The translations under genes and the position numbers were made by a program. From contig NZ_CAMZOK010000001.1 of assembly GCF_947331465.1 (NCBI RefSeq), positions 1,798,001-1,862,000 on the forward strand: a DNA stretch of 64,000 nt, written 5' to 3'. Shown here piece by piece: positions 45,501-57,169 of the stretch; positions within the stretch are counted from its first letter, which is position 1; each line of letters opens with the position of its first letter. The stretch is from Shimia sp. Alg240-R146. GTDB taxonomy: Bacteria > Pseudomonadota > Alphaproteobacteria > Rhodobacterales > Rhodobacteraceae. The notes beneath the pieces were generated by a model, which was given only the letters and a program-made list of their open reading frames with translations, did not search any database and was not told the DNA's origin.

Positions 45501-46094
45501 ATGGCCAAGACAGATATTGCGATTGCTTGCCGGTGCGGTGAGTTCGGCGCAGTTCTGAAAGATGCGAGCCCGAAAACGGGCTCGCATGTGCAATGTTATT
45601 GCAAAGATTGTCAGGCGGGCGCGCATGCTCTCGGCGCCGCAGACACTTTGATGCCGCGCGGCGGCACGGACATTTTCCAGACCACGCAGGCAGGTATTGA
45701 AATCACTAAGGGGGCGGAGCATCTGGCTGCGTACCGACTGTCGCCACGCGGGTTGATCCGATGGTATGCCGCCTGTTGTGACACGCCGGTGTTCAACACG
45801 CTTGGCAGCACAAAGCTCTCCTTTGTCGGGCTGTTCGTAAACACAATGCAAGGCGACGCGGTGGACAAAGCCGTGGGCAAAGTGATCGCGGTGAATTCGG
45901 CCGAAGGCGCCGAACCCGGGCCGGCGATCAAGAACTATGGGTTCAACAAGGCCGGTTTCAACGTTCTGGCCCGCCACTTCGCGGCCGTTTTGCGTGGAGA
46001 CGCCAAAAAGGGCCCGTTTTTTGACTCCGAAGGCGCGCCGGTGGTCACGCCGCGTGTCCTGAGCAAAGAAGAGCGTAAAGCAGCGACGCCCTGA
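45501..46094 (+). CDS. DUF6151 family zinc-ribbon-like protein
   Basis: A 197-residue protein with Cys pairs CRCGEF, CYCKDCQ and CCDTPVFN that resemble the GFA/CENP-V zinc sites. I recall this family as DUF6151, function unknown. The start follows the dehydrogenase stop by 3 bases, so they are in one operon. Structural zinc is likely; catalysis is not established. Confidence 0.75.
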   Translation: MAKTDIAIACRCGEFGAVLKDASPKTGSHVQCYCKDCQAGAHALGAADTLMPRGGTDIFQTTQAGIEITKGAEHLAAYRLSPRGLIRWYAACCDTPVFNTLGSTKLSFVGLFVNTMQGDAVDKAVGKVIAVNSAEGAEPGPAIKNYGFNKAGFNVLARHFAAVLRGDAKKGPFFDSEGAPVVTPRVLSKEERKAATP

Positions 46095-46172
46095 CTGGGC
46101 GAACCGGCGATTTTGATCCTTTTTTAAGGTGGGCGCGATATTTGCAGTGAGGCATCCAGAAGGATTCTTACT

Positions 46173-46772
46173 GTGAACAAGCTTGTCGTAGTCTCTTTTG
46201 TCACTGTTGCCAGCCTTGCCGCGTTTGTATCGGGGGCTGTTGCACAGTCCAGAACCGCGACCTCGTCAGGCCAGGCGGTCAAGATCGAAGTCGCATTGCT
46301 TGCGACGCGGGTTTTGGCGCGCGCACCTGCGACAAGTTGGAAACTGAGCGACGGTGGTAGTTTGTCGTTTGGATCTGATGCGTGGGGCACGCTTGGCTAC
46401 GCAGCTGATTTTTCACAAGACTTGGGGCTTTCCGAACAGGTGAGCCTGAGCAACGAGATGGAGCTTGGTGGCAGCCTGTCGAAAAACATGTCGCTTCGTT
46501 TTGATATGTCTGAGGACTGGGGGCTGTCTTTCTCGGCCCACAGCCAAAAAACGGACGCAACCTCGGAGGCTGAGGCAAGCCAACAGGGCGGCGCGGTTCC
46601 GGTTGTGCTGAGCCTGAGCTATGAACCCAAACCGGGCACACAGTTCACGATCTTTGCCGGAGCCGAGCTTGAGAATGCGCCGAAGGCTGACCATGGTGTC
46701 AGATCAAGCTCAGGCGCGCGCCAAATTACGGCAGTTCCCTTGGCGGGCGTTGGCCTGTCATTCTCATTCTAA
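46173..46772 (+). CDS. Putative outer-membrane beta-barrel protein
   Basis: A 199-residue protein with a signal peptide (GTG start, MNKLVVVSFVTVASLAAFVS, then GAVAQS) and alternating polar/hydrophobic strands through the rest (EVALLATRVL, SLSFGSDAWGTLGYA, EQVSLSNEMELGGSLS). It ends GVGLSFSF with an aromatic last residue, a common outer-membrane targeting feature. No specific family. Start GTG 46173 is preceded by AAGGA. Its neighbours do not point to a function. Confidence 0.6.
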   Translation: MNKLVVVSFVTVASLAAFVSGAVAQSRTATSSGQAVKIEVALLATRVLARAPATSWKLSDGGSLSFGSDAWGTLGYAADFSQDLGLSEQVSLSNEMELGGSLSKNMSLRFDMSEDWGLSFSAHSQKTDATSEAEASQQGGAVPVVLSLSYEPKPGTQFTIFAGAELENAPKADHGVRSSSGARQITAVPLAGVGLSFSF

Positions 46773-46916
46773 GCGAGCGATTGCAAATCTGTCCTTTGCG
46801 ACGCAGTCTGTCGCAGAGGGGCCATTCTTTGTCGAAAAACCGCAGAAGTGCGGGAGGGTATGGTCCTAGCTTTTTAACAGCAGGTCCTTAGCCCTGCGAG
46901 AAGCAAAGGATAGCAG

Positions 46917-48173
46917 ATGCGGTTTTCCGGCCTAAAGGTGCTGGCGGAGGGGTTGAGCGGCAACAAGGGATGGACCGCGCATTGGCGCGATGCCCAACCC
47001 AAGCCGGAATACGATATGGTGATCATTGGCGGCGGCGGGCATGGCCTGTCGACGGCCTACTACCTTGCCAAAAACCACGGCATGACCGACATCGCGGTGC
47101 TGGAAAAAGGCTATCTTGGCGGCGGCAATGTCGGGCGCAATACCACGATCGTACGCGCGAACTACTTTCTTCAGGGCAATTCCGAGTTCTATTCCCATTC
47201 GCTGAAGCTGTGGGAAGGGCTGGAAGAAGACCTGAACTATAACGTCATGCATTCCCAGCGCGGCTTGATCAATCTGTTTCACAGCGACGGGCAGCGCGAC
47301 GCCTTTGCGCGGCGTGGAAATATGATGATCAACCAAGGCGATGATGCGGTGTTGCTGGATCGCGAAGGCGTGCGCAAACATTTGCCGTATCTTGATTTCG
47401 ACCAAACACGGTTTCCGATCTATGGCGGGCTTTACCATCCGCGCGGCGGCACGGCACGCCATGATGCGGTGGCTTGGGGCTATGCCCGCGGCGCGTCCGA
47501 TCGCGGAGTGGATCTGGTGCAGAACTGCGAAGTCACTGGCATTGATATCGAGGGGGGCGTTGTAAAAGGCGTGCAGACCTCCCGTGGGCCAATTCGGGCC
47601 AAGAAAGTCGGGATTATCACAGCTGGGCGTTCGGGCCTTGTGGCGGCTATGGCGGGGCGGCGATTGCCCATTGAGAGCCACGTGTTGCAGGCCTTTGTGA
47701 CCGAAGGGCTGAAGCCGGTGATCGACCATGTGATCAGCTTTGGCATGGGGCATTTTTATATCAGCCAGTCCGACAAGGGCGGTTTGGTCTTCGGCGGGGA
47801 TCTGGATTTCTATGCCTCTTATGCGCAGCGCGGCAACCTGCCGATGAAGGAACACGTCATGGAGGCGGGCATGACGCTGATGCCAATGATTGGCAAAGCC
47901 AAAGTGCTGCGCAGTTGGGGCGGGAGCATGGATATGACACCGGATGGCAGCCCGATCATCGACAAGATGGAAGGCATTGAGGGTCTGTTTATCGATTGCG
48001 GCTGGAATTACGGGGGCTTTAAGGCCGTGCCTGCGTCTGGTTGGAGCATGGCGCATTTGATGGCGACCGATCAGCACCACGATGTGGCCGCGAAATTCCG
48101 TCTTGATCGCTTTCGCACTGGCGTTGGCATCATGGACGAAGAGGGCACCGGCTCTCAACACAACTTGCACTAG
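46917..48173 (+). CDS. soxB: Sarcosine oxidase, beta subunit
   Basis: FAD/FMN-binding catalytic subunit of the heterotetrameric enzyme that demethylates sarcosine, giving glycine and 5,10-methylene-THF. The 418-residue protein has VIIGGGGHGLSTAYYLAKNH (Rossmann loop), LGGGNVGRNTTIVRANY near the covalent-flavin His area, and the C-terminal FIDCGWNYGGFKAVPASG. First of the soxB-D-A-G run. Confidence 0.95.
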   Translation: MRFSGLKVLAEGLSGNKGWTAHWRDAQPKPEYDMVIIGGGGHGLSTAYYLAKNHGMTDIAVLEKGYLGGGNVGRNTTIVRANYFLQGNSEFYSHSLKLWEGLEEDLNYNVMHSQRGLINLFHSDGQRDAFARRGNMMINQGDDAVLLDREGVRKHLPYLDFDQTRFPIYGGLYHPRGGTARHDAVAWGYARGASDRGVDLVQNCEVTGIDIEGGVVKGVQTSRGPIRAKKVGIITAGRSGLVAAMAGRRLPIESHVLQAFVTEGLKPVIDHVISFGMGHFYISQSDKGGLVFGGDLDFYASYAQRGNLPMKEHVMEAGMTLMPMIGKAKVLRSWGGSMDMTPDGSPIIDKMEGIEGLFIDCGWNYGGFKAVPASGWSMAHLMATDQHHDVAAKFRLDRFRTGVGIMDEEGTGSQHNLH

Positions 48174-48184
48174 GGGGACGCGCA

Positions 48185-48457
48185 ATGAGATTGACCTGTC
48201 CAAATTGCGGAGAGCGCGACCGGCGCGAGTTTTACTATGTCGGGGATGCGGTGGCTTTGCAGCGCCCTGATGCGGATGCGAGCGACGTTGTCTGGGACGA
48301 CTATGTGCACAATCGTGACAATCCGGCGGGCGTGACGCGGGACCTTTGGTATCACGAAGGCGGCTGTGGCGCGTGGATTGTTGTCACGCGCAACACCGTG
48401 ACGCACGAGGTTTTGGGATGCGAATTGGCCTCCAAAGTGAAGGAGGCAAGCGCATGA
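48185..48457 (+). CDS. soxD: Sarcosine oxidase, delta subunit
   Basis: A 90-residue zinc subunit: CPNCGERDRREFYYVGD supplies two Cys ligands, and later His and Cys (GGCGAWIVV) complete the site. It overlaps the soxA start by 4 bases (ATGA) and lies 11 bases after soxB. Confidence 0.94.
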   Translation: MRLTCPNCGERDRREFYYVGDAVALQRPDADASDVVWDDYVHNRDNPAGVTRDLWYHEGGCGAWIVVTRNTVTHEVLGCELASKVKEASA

Positions 48458-51384
48458 GGATCGCAGACAAGGGCTTGGTGGATCGCACCCAGCGGGTGAC
48501 GTTTACCTTTGATGGCCAACCGGTGCATGGCTATGCGGGGGATACCGTGGCGTCGGCTTTGTTGGCGAGTGATGTGAAATTGGTGGCGCGGTCGTTTAAG
48601 TATCACCGACCGCGTGGTGTGATGGGGGCAGGTTCGGAAGAGGCCAATGCGTTGATCACGGTGGGCAGTGGCGCGCAACAGGACCCGAATATCCGCGCCA
48701 CACAGCAGGAGATTTTCGCAGGCCTTGAAACGCGCAGCCAGAACCGCTGGCCCACGCTGGATGTCGATCTGTTGGCGGCGAATGATTTTGCGGCGCCGTT
48801 TCTGGGGGCCGGGTTTTACTACAAGACGTTCATGTGGCCCAAGGCGTTCTGGGAGAAAATTTATGAGCCTGTCATCCGGCGCGCGGCCGGTTTGGGCGCG
48901 CTGAGCAGACAGCACAATCCCGACAGCTATGAAAAGGCTTTTGCTTTCTGCGACCTGTTGGTGATCGGGGCAGGGCCTTCCGGCCTTATGGCGGCTTTGA
49001 CAGCGGCGCGCGCGGGCGCGGAGGTGATCTTGGCCGACGAAGATAGCATTATGGGCGGGCGTCTGAACGGGGATGCGGGTGACGTTGGCGGCATGGGTGG
49101 CGCGGACTGGGCGGCGAAAGCCGTCGACGAATTGGAGGCGATGCCAAATGTGCGTCTGATGACCCGCACCACGGTCACAGGGGCCTATGATCAGGGCACA
49201 TTCGGCGCGATTGAGAGGGTGAGTCATCACCTTGCCAATGCGGGCGGGCGGCCAAAGGAATGCTTTTGGCGCATTGTTGCGAAACGCTCGGTCCTTTGCG
49301 CGGGAGCGATTGAGCGCCCTATTGCCTTTGAGAACAACGACCGGCCGGGCATCATGATGGCGAGTGCGGTGCGGACCTACGTAAACCGCTATGGCGTGGC
49401 GCCGGGCAAGGCGGTGACGGTGTTCACCAACAACGACAGTGGTCATCAGACCGCGCGGGAATTGATCGCGGCAGGGGTGCATGTGGCCATGGTGATCGAC
49501 AGCCGCCGCGATGCGCCTGACAGCGGCGATTATCCGATGGTCAAAGGTGCCGAGGTCTGTAACGCCGGTGGGCGCAAGGCGCTTGAGAGCGTGACCTATC
49601 GCACGATGATCGGCGAGGAGAAGGTGGCGACAGATTGTCTGGCCGTGTCAGGCGGTTGGAACCCGAGTGTGCATCTGACGTGCCACATGAACGGACGGCC
49701 TGTTTGGCGGGAGGACATTCAGAGCTTTGTGCCGACAGACGGCATGATCCCCGGCATGACCACAGCAGGGGCGTGTCAGGGCAGCTTTTCAACCCATGCA
49801 GCGTTGCGCGAAGGCGCGGCGGCTGCAGGCGCGGCGCTTGAGGCGCTGGGCATGGATGCGGGTGCGATTGAGGTGCCAGCGGCCGAAGACGCGCCGTATA
49901 ACGTGACACCCTTGTGGGCGGTCGGCGGCAAGGGGCGTGCGTGGCTAGATTTTCAGAACGACGTGACCGTCAAAGATGTGAAGCAGGCCGCGAAAGAAAA
50001 CTTCCGCTCGGTCGAGCATATGAAGCGCTACACCACGCAGGGCATGTCGCCAGATCAAGGCAAGAACTCCAACGTCGGCGCGCTCGCGGTGCTGGCGGAC
50101 GCAACCGGACGCGGCATTCCCGAGACGGGCACCACCACGTTCCGCCCACCCTTTGTGCCGGTGAGCATTGCTGCGCTGGGCGCAGGAGCGCAGGGCGACG
50201 GGTTTGCGCCCCAGCGGTTCACCACCAGCCACAAGGCCAGCGTCGACGCAGGTGCGCCCATGATCGAGGCTGGGCTGTGGTATCGGCCGAGCTACTATCC
50301 GGCGGCTGGCGAAACCACGTGGCGGCAGAGCTGTGATCGCGAAGTGACCATGGTGCGCGAGGCGGTTGGCGTTTGTGACGTGTCCACATTGGGCAAGATC
50401 GACATTCAGGGGGCTGATGCGGCAGAGTTCCTTGATTTTGTTTATTGCAACATGTTCAGCACGCTCAAAGTTGGGCGGGTGCGTTATGGTTTGATGCTGC
50501 GCGAAGATGGCACTGTGATGGATGACGGCACCACAGCAAGGTGGGGTGAAAGCCATTTTGTGATGACCACCACCACCGCGGCGGCAGGGCCGGTGATGCG
50601 GCATCTGGAGTATGTGCATCAGTGCCTGCGGCCCGAACTGGACGTGGCGATGATTTCGACCACCGAACAATGGGCGCAATTCGCGGTGGCTGGCCCGAAG
50701 TCTCGTGAACTGTTGAATACGCTGGTGGACGAAGACATCGACAACGACAGCTTCCCGTTCATGGGCTGTGGCGAGATCACCGTGCAGGGCATCAAAGGCC
50801 GGCTGTTCCGCATCTCGTTCTCAGGCGAGCATGCCTATGAGATCGCGGTGCCTGCGCGGTATGGCGAAAGCCTGTATCGCATGATGGTTGCCAAGGCTGC
50901 GACTATGGGCGGCGGGGCGTACGGGATGGAAGCGCTCAATGTGTTGCGCATCGAGAAGGGCTTTATCACCCACGCGGAAATTCACGGGCGGACGACGGCG
51001 TTTGATGTGGGCATGGGACGCATGGTCAGCGCCAAAAAAGACTGTGTCGGCAAGACTATGAGCGAGCGGCCCGGATTGCACGGCGATGAGCGAGAACAAC
51101 TGGTGGGGTTGAAACCGGTTGGACCGGTCAAACAACTCACAGCTGGCGCGCATCTTTTTGACGTGGGTGCAGAACCAACGCGTGAAAACGAGCTTGGCTA
51201 TACGACCTCGGTCGGGTTCTCGCCCACGATGCAGAGCTTTCTTGGGTTTGGCTTCCTGCGCAACGGGCGAGCACGGCATGGCGATGAGGTGATGATGGTG
51301 GACCATCTGCGCGGCGTGACGACCCGATGTGAAGTTTGCGATCCTGTATTCTTTGATCCTGAAGGAGGGCGCGTACGTGGCTGA
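48454..51384 (+). CDS. soxA: Sarcosine oxidase, alpha subunit
   Basis: A 976-residue subunit: an N-terminal 2Fe-2S-ferredoxin-like region (GDTVASALLASDVKLVARSF and KYHRPRG), an FAD/NAD domain (VIGAGPSGLMAALTAARAGA), and a C-terminal aminomethyltransferase domain (GCV_T-like) that binds folate. ATG 48454 overlaps the soxD stop; the frame reaches further back but those residues are not alpha-like. The start of soxG lies within its last codons. Confidence 0.95.
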   Translation: MRIADKGLVDRTQRVTFTFDGQPVHGYAGDTVASALLASDVKLVARSFKYHRPRGVMGAGSEEANALITVGSGAQQDPNIRATQQEIFAGLETRSQNRWPTLDVDLLAANDFAAPFLGAGFYYKTFMWPKAFWEKIYEPVIRRAAGLGALSRQHNPDSYEKAFAFCDLLVIGAGPSGLMAALTAARAGAEVILADEDSIMGGRLNGDAGDVGGMGGADWAAKAVDELEAMPNVRLMTRTTVTGAYDQGTFGAIERVSHHLANAGGRPKECFWRIVAKRSVLCAGAIERPIAFENNDRPGIMMASAVRTYVNRYGVAPGKAVTVFTNNDSGHQTARELIAAGVHVAMVIDSRRDAPDSGDYPMVKGAEVCNAGGRKALESVTYRTMIGEEKVATDCLAVSGGWNPSVHLTCHMNGRPVWREDIQSFVPTDGMIPGMTTAGACQGSFSTHAALREGAAAAGAALEALGMDAGAIEVPAAEDAPYNVTPLWAVGGKGRAWLDFQNDVTVKDVKQAAKENFRSVEHMKRYTTQGMSPDQGKNSNVGALAVLADATGRGIPETGTTTFRPPFVPVSIAALGAGAQGDGFAPQRFTTSHKASVDAGAPMIEAGLWYRPSYYPAAGETTWRQSCDREVTMVREAVGVCDVSTLGKIDIQGADAAEFLDFVYCNMFSTLKVGRVRYGLMLREDGTVMDDGTTARWGESHFVMTTTTAAAGPVMRHLEYVHQCLRPELDVAMISTTEQWAQFAVAGPKSRELLNTLVDEDIDNDSFPFMGCGEITVQGIKGRLFRISFSGEHAYEIAVPARYGESLYRMMVAKAATMGGGAYGMEALNVLRIEKGFITHAEIHGRTTAFDVGMGRMVSAKKDCVGKTMSERPGLHGDEREQLVGLKPVGPVKQLTAGAHLFDVGAEPTRENELGYTTSVGFSPTMQSFLGFGFLRNGRARHGDEVMMVDHLRGVTTRCEVCDPVFFDPEGGRVRG

Positions 51385-51928
51385 TTTGATTGCGGAGACG
51401 CCCTGTGCGGGACTGTTGCCGGTGAAGGCGGGCGGTGTAACGCTAAGCGAAGTGGATGCAGGCGCGATGACGTCGCTGGCGCCTTTCAAAGGACAAGAGA
51501 AAGCCCTGTCTGGCGCGCTAAAGGCGGCGCATGGCATGACGTTTCCGGCCGCCAACCGCGCGACCGGCAAAGGGGGCGCGCGGGCGATCTGGTTTGGCCA
51601 GGGGCAAGCGATGTTAATCGGTCCGGAATGCGACGCGGCGCTGGGCAGCTTGGCCGCGATCACCGACCAGAGCGACGCATGGGCAGTGGTGCGGCTGGAT
51701 GGCGCGGGAGCTGAGGATGTGTTGGCGCGATTGGCGCCAGTGGATTTGCGGGTCGCAGCATTCAAACGCGGACATACTGCGCGCACAATGATGCAGCATC
51801 TGATGGTGTCGATCACGCGGGTTGGCGACAACGCGTTTCAGATCATGGCGTTCCGGTCGATGGCGGTGACGTTGGTTCACGAACTTGAGACTGCGATGAA
51901 AGGGGTTGCGGCGCGCGGCGCGGGCTGA
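51377..51928 (+). CDS. soxG: Sarcosine oxidase, gamma subunit
   Basis: A 183-residue folate-domain-like subunit. Start GTG 51377 follows GGAGGG at 7 bases and overlaps soxA by 8 bases; an ATG upstream lies inside soxA and has no such site. The sequence ALGSLAAITDQSDAWAVVRL and VDLRVAAFKRGHTARTMMQH fits the family. It closes the sox operon. Confidence 0.9.
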   Translation: MADLIAETPCAGLLPVKAGGVTLSEVDAGAMTSLAPFKGQEKALSGALKAAHGMTFPAANRATGKGGARAIWFGQGQAMLIGPECDAALGSLAAITDQSDAWAVVRLDGAGAEDVLARLAPVDLRVAAFKRGHTARTMMQHLMVSITRVGDNAFQIMAFRSMAVTLVHELETAMKGVAARGAG

Positions 51929-51962
51929 CATTTTTGCGCGTGCAATAGGTGAAGGACGACCC

Positions 51963-52310
51963 ATGACTATTTCTGTTTTTCTACGCGGTACGGCGGCTTT
52001 GGCGCTGGGCGCATCTTTGGCGGGGCCGTTGATGGCCGGTGAGAAAGAGGACGCGTGCAAGCTTCAAGGTGAGATCATGGGTGCAGTGCAGCAGGCGCGG
52101 CTGGACAAGGTCAAGAAAGACGATGCGGCCGAGACCGTTATGGGGGCCAATCCGGAGTGGCCAGAAGGTTTGGCCGAGGCGATGCCGCAGGTGGTGGATT
52201 TTGTTTACAGCCAGAAAAAGCGTGACCTGAAAAAGGTTGATCTTGGCGAAACAGCCGAGGCGCAATGCCTTGAAGCCTGGGACCGTATTCAGGCCATTCA
52301 AAAGGGCTGA
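51963..52310 (+). CDS. Small exported hypothetical protein
   Basis: A 115-residue protein with a signal peptide (MTISVFLRGTAALALGASLA, then GPLMAG) and a mature part with two cysteines (DACKLQ and AQCLEAW) that could form a disulfide. ATG 51963 has GAAGGA upstream; an upstream in-frame start would give an atypical signal peptide. It lies 34 bases after soxG but nothing else ties it to sarcosine use. No family recognised. Confidence 0.65.
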   Translation: MTISVFLRGTAALALGASLAGPLMAGEKEDACKLQGEIMGAVQQARLDKVKKDDAAETVMGANPEWPEGLAEAMPQVVDFVYSQKKRDLKKVDLGETAEAQCLEAWDRIQAIQKG

Positions 52311-52321
52311 TCGCGAGGCGG

Positions 52322-52330
52322 TTATCCACA
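52322..52330 (+). promoter_or_regulatory. DnaA box (TTATCCACA) upstream of dnaG
   Basis: Exact 9-mer in the 76-base gap before dnaG, about 57-65 bases upstream of its start. DnaA control of dnaG-rpoD is possible but unproven. Confidence 0.5.
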
Positions 52331-52386
52331 AGTTTCTGATATGACGCGCGGCCGGGTTCTATGGACTTTGGCCGCGCCAGCACTTT

Positions 52387-54366
52387 ATGATGGCGCGCAT
52401 GAGCCTGCCTCCCGGATTTCTAGATGAACTGCGCAGCCGCACCAGCCTGACACAGGTGGTCGGGCGCAAAGTGATGTGGGATCAGCGCAAATCCAATCAG
52501 GGCAAAGGCGACATGTGGGCGCCGTGTCCGTTTCACCACGAAAAAACCGCGTCGTTTCACGTCGATGACCGCAAGGGGTTTTATTACTGCTTTGGCTGTC
52601 ACGCCAAAGGTGATGCTATTGGATTTGTTCAGGAAACCGAGAACGTCGGGTTTATGGAAGCGATCCGTATTCTGGCGGATGAGGCCGGAATGCAGATGCC
52701 TGAGCGTGACCCGCAGGCACAACAAAAGGCTGACAAACGCACCCAGTTGGCCGAGGTCATGGAGATGGCGGTGCAGCATTATCGCCTGATGCTGAACACC
52801 GGTGCTGGCAGTGGCGCGCGCGAGTATCTTGATCGGCGAAAGCTGGCGCAGCAGACACGGGACCGGTTTGAGATCGGTTTTGCGCCGGACGGCTGGCAAG
52901 GCTTGTGGGACCATCTGACTGGCAAGGGTGTTGATCCTGAGCTGATTATGGGCGCGGGGCTTGCAAAGCCGTCGAGCAAGGGTGGCAAGCCTTATGACGT
53001 CTTTCGCAACCGGATCATGTTTCCGATCCGCGATGCGCGGGGGCGCTGTGTGGCATTTGGCGGTCGTGCGATGGACCCAAACGACAATGCGAAATACCTG
53101 AACTCGCCGGAAACAGAGCTGTTTGATAAAGGGCGCAATCTTTATCACCACGGCCCCGCGCGCGAGGCGGCGGGCAAAGGGCAGCCTTTGGTTGTGGCAG
53201 AAGGCTACATGGATGTGATTGCTTTGGCCGAAGCCGGTTTTGGCGCGTCGGTGGCACCGCTGGGCACGGCGGTGACGGACAATCAGTTGCAACTGTTGTG
53301 GCGCATTTCCGATGAGCCGATCATCGCGTTGGATGGCGACAAGGCGGGTATCCGCGCAGCGATGCGGGTGGTGGATTTGGCTTTGCCACTGCTTGAGGCA
53401 GGCAAGTCGCTGCGTTTTGCGGTGATGCCTGAGGGGCAGGATCCTGACGATCTTATTCGGGCAAAAGGTCCAAGTGCCGTGCAGAAAGTTCTGGATCAGG
53501 CAATGCCAATGGTCAGCCTGCTGTGGCAGCGTGAGATCGAAGGTAAGGTGTTTGACAGTCCAGAGCGTAAAGCGGCTTTGGACAAGACGCTCAGGGAAAA
53601 GATCAAGCTGATCAAAGACCCGTCGATCCGACAGCACTATGGCGATGCAATCAAAGACTTGCGCTGGCAACTTTTTCGCGGGCAACGCGGCAACAGCGGC
53701 GGCGGTGGGCGCACGTTCAAACGTGATGGCGGTCGCTGGAAGACCGGGCCGATTGTGCAGGCGCATACCAAAGCCTCGATGCTTGCAGGCGGACAAGGCG
53801 CAGTGGAACATCGCGTACGCGAAGCGGTGGTTCTGGCAGTGGCCTTGGTCACGCCGGAGGTTCTGGATGACTTTGATTACGCCATAGAAACGATGGATTG
53901 CCTGAGCGATGACACCGCGCGAATGCGCGACGTTCTGATGCGCAATGCCAACACGCCCGATCCAAGAGCCGCCGTTGAGGCCGCTTTGGGGCATGAGGCA
54001 GTTGAAAACCTGTTGCGCCAACCCTATGTGGCCATCACCCCTGCCGTGCGAAACCCCGGCGATATGGAGCTTGCGCGTCTGACGCTGACCGAAGAGTTGG
54101 CGAAGCTCAAGACCGAACGGGGGCTAACTGCGGAAATCGCGGATGCCGAAGAAGACCTGCAAGGCGTGGCTGATGAAGCTGTAACTTGGCGGTTGGGGCA
54201 GGCCGCGGAAGCCCGAAACAACGCGTTGCTCAGCCGTCAGGAGGACAACGCAGACTACGCCGTAGGGGATAATGGCGCCTCGATAGACAAGGATGAACGC
54301 GCAGCACTTGATGCGCTGAGAGACACGATTGATTTCACCAGAGGCGGCCGGCCGCGACGCAATTAG
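52387..54366 (+). CDS. dnaG: DnaG, DNA primase
   Basis: Primase that makes RNA primers at the replication fork. The 659-residue protein has a CHC2 zinc finger (C47, H50, C68, C71 in CPFHHEKTASFHVDDR and YYCFGCHAKGD), a TOPRIM catalytic core (VVAEGYMDVIALAEAG and ALDGDKAG) and a C-terminal helicase-binding region. An in-frame ATG at 52399 (MSLPPGFLDEL) could be the real start and would be more family-like. Followed by rpoD, the usual order. Confidence 0.96.
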   Translation: MMARMSLPPGFLDELRSRTSLTQVVGRKVMWDQRKSNQGKGDMWAPCPFHHEKTASFHVDDRKGFYYCFGCHAKGDAIGFVQETENVGFMEAIRILADEAGMQMPERDPQAQQKADKRTQLAEVMEMAVQHYRLMLNTGAGSGAREYLDRRKLAQQTRDRFEIGFAPDGWQGLWDHLTGKGVDPELIMGAGLAKPSSKGGKPYDVFRNRIMFPIRDARGRCVAFGGRAMDPNDNAKYLNSPETELFDKGRNLYHHGPAREAAGKGQPLVVAEGYMDVIALAEAGFGASVAPLGTAVTDNQLQLLWRISDEPIIALDGDKAGIRAAMRVVDLALPLLEAGKSLRFAVMPEGQDPDDLIRAKGPSAVQKVLDQAMPMVSLLWQREIEGKVFDSPERKAALDKTLREKIKLIKDPSIRQHYGDAIKDLRWQLFRGQRGNSGGGGRTFKRDGGRWKTGPIVQAHTKASMLAGGQGAVEHRVREAVVLAVALVTPEVLDDFDYAIETMDCLSDDTARMRDVLMRNANTPDPRAAVEAALGHEAVENLLRQPYVAITPAVRNPGDMELARLTLTEELAKLKTERGLTAEIADAEEDLQGVADEAVTWRLGQAAEARNNALLSRQEDNADYAVGDNGASIDKDERAALDALRDTIDFTRGGRPRRN

Positions 54367-54481
54367 GCCGCACTGTTGAGAAACACGTAAGCGACTCAGT
54401 GTTATCGGGTTGCGAATCACCTCACACCAAGGTTGATTCGGTGCAAACGAATCACCTAGCCCGAACTCGTAGGAGTACTAC

Positions 54482-56470
<1,989 letters not shown>

Positions 56471-56491
56471 GTCAGCCGAACCTTAAGTGAA

Positions 56492-56523
56492 GGCACGCGC
56501 AGGAAATTGCGCGTGCCTTTTTT
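56492..56523 (+). terminator. Rho-independent terminator of rpoD
   Basis: GGCACGCGCA (56492-56501), loop GGAAAT, TGCGCGTGCC (56508-56517), then six T. It lies 21 bases after the rpoD stop. Confidence 0.93.
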
Positions 56524-56735
56524 GTTGCGCGTTGTTAGCGGCGTTTGTGCAAATTGGTGCCAGTTCAGCGTCGCAACTTGAATAATTCGCGAAGGGCGGA
56601 GCAAATCACGTAAACCTGACAGGGTGTTCATAGCGAAGTGCCGCGAAAACACCTAGGTATGGGGTATTCACAGTTTTGTGCGTGCGTCATCCAGATTGCG
56701 ATCCCGCGCGTACTCCTGACATAGGAGGATTTAAT

Positions 56736-57134
56736 ATGATCAAACGCAATATGATTGCCGTTGTTGCCGCGTTGACGGTCGCGACGCCCGTTCTGGCGCA
56801 AAAATCGTTGTACAATAACCCGGTCGCTGACGCTGGTGCAGGCACCTTTGCGATTGTGAACAAGTGGGCGCATCGCGATGATGACATCTGGTGTGCGGCC
56901 GCGCGCGCTGCGCGTGAGCGTGGTGCTGCCTGGAGCAGTCGGTTGTATGTGGTGGACGTGGCCAGCGCCGCGCAGTCGCAATACGGCTCGGAAACATTCA
57001 CGTTTACGTTCAACCCAACGCAACAGCAGCTGGATCAGGCACAATCGGGGCGCAGCAGCGTGCGCGGGATCGGAAACAATCTGACCATTAACTCGGCGAA
57101 CCGCCGGTGTGTGCGGGAATTGGATTTCTTTTGA
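56736..57134 (+). CDS. Secreted two-Cys protein, tandem copy 1
   Basis: A 132-residue protein with a Sec signal peptide (about 1-22). The mature part has FAIVNKW, DDDIWCAAARAARERGA, RLYVVDVASAAQSQYGSETF and NLTINSANRRCVREL. Two cysteines (53 and 125) sit 72 residues apart and probably form a disulfide. Strong ribosome binding site AGGAGG at 56723. No known family is recognised. It is the first of four tandem homologues (56736-58477). Confidence 0.8.
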   Translation: MIKRNMIAVVAALTVATPVLAQKSLYNNPVADAGAGTFAIVNKWAHRDDDIWCAAARAARERGAAWSSRLYVVDVASAAQSQYGSETFTFTFNPTQQQLDQAQSGRSSVRGIGNNLTINSANRRCVRELDFF

Positions 57135-57169
57135 GGCTTTTCGTCGGAAATTTATTGGAGGTAGTGAAC

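Noticed and set aside
44718..45977. 419-codon minus-strand frame opposite glutamate dehydrogenase
   Set aside because: Antisense of gdhA and the DUF6151 gene, both of which have strong protein motifs.
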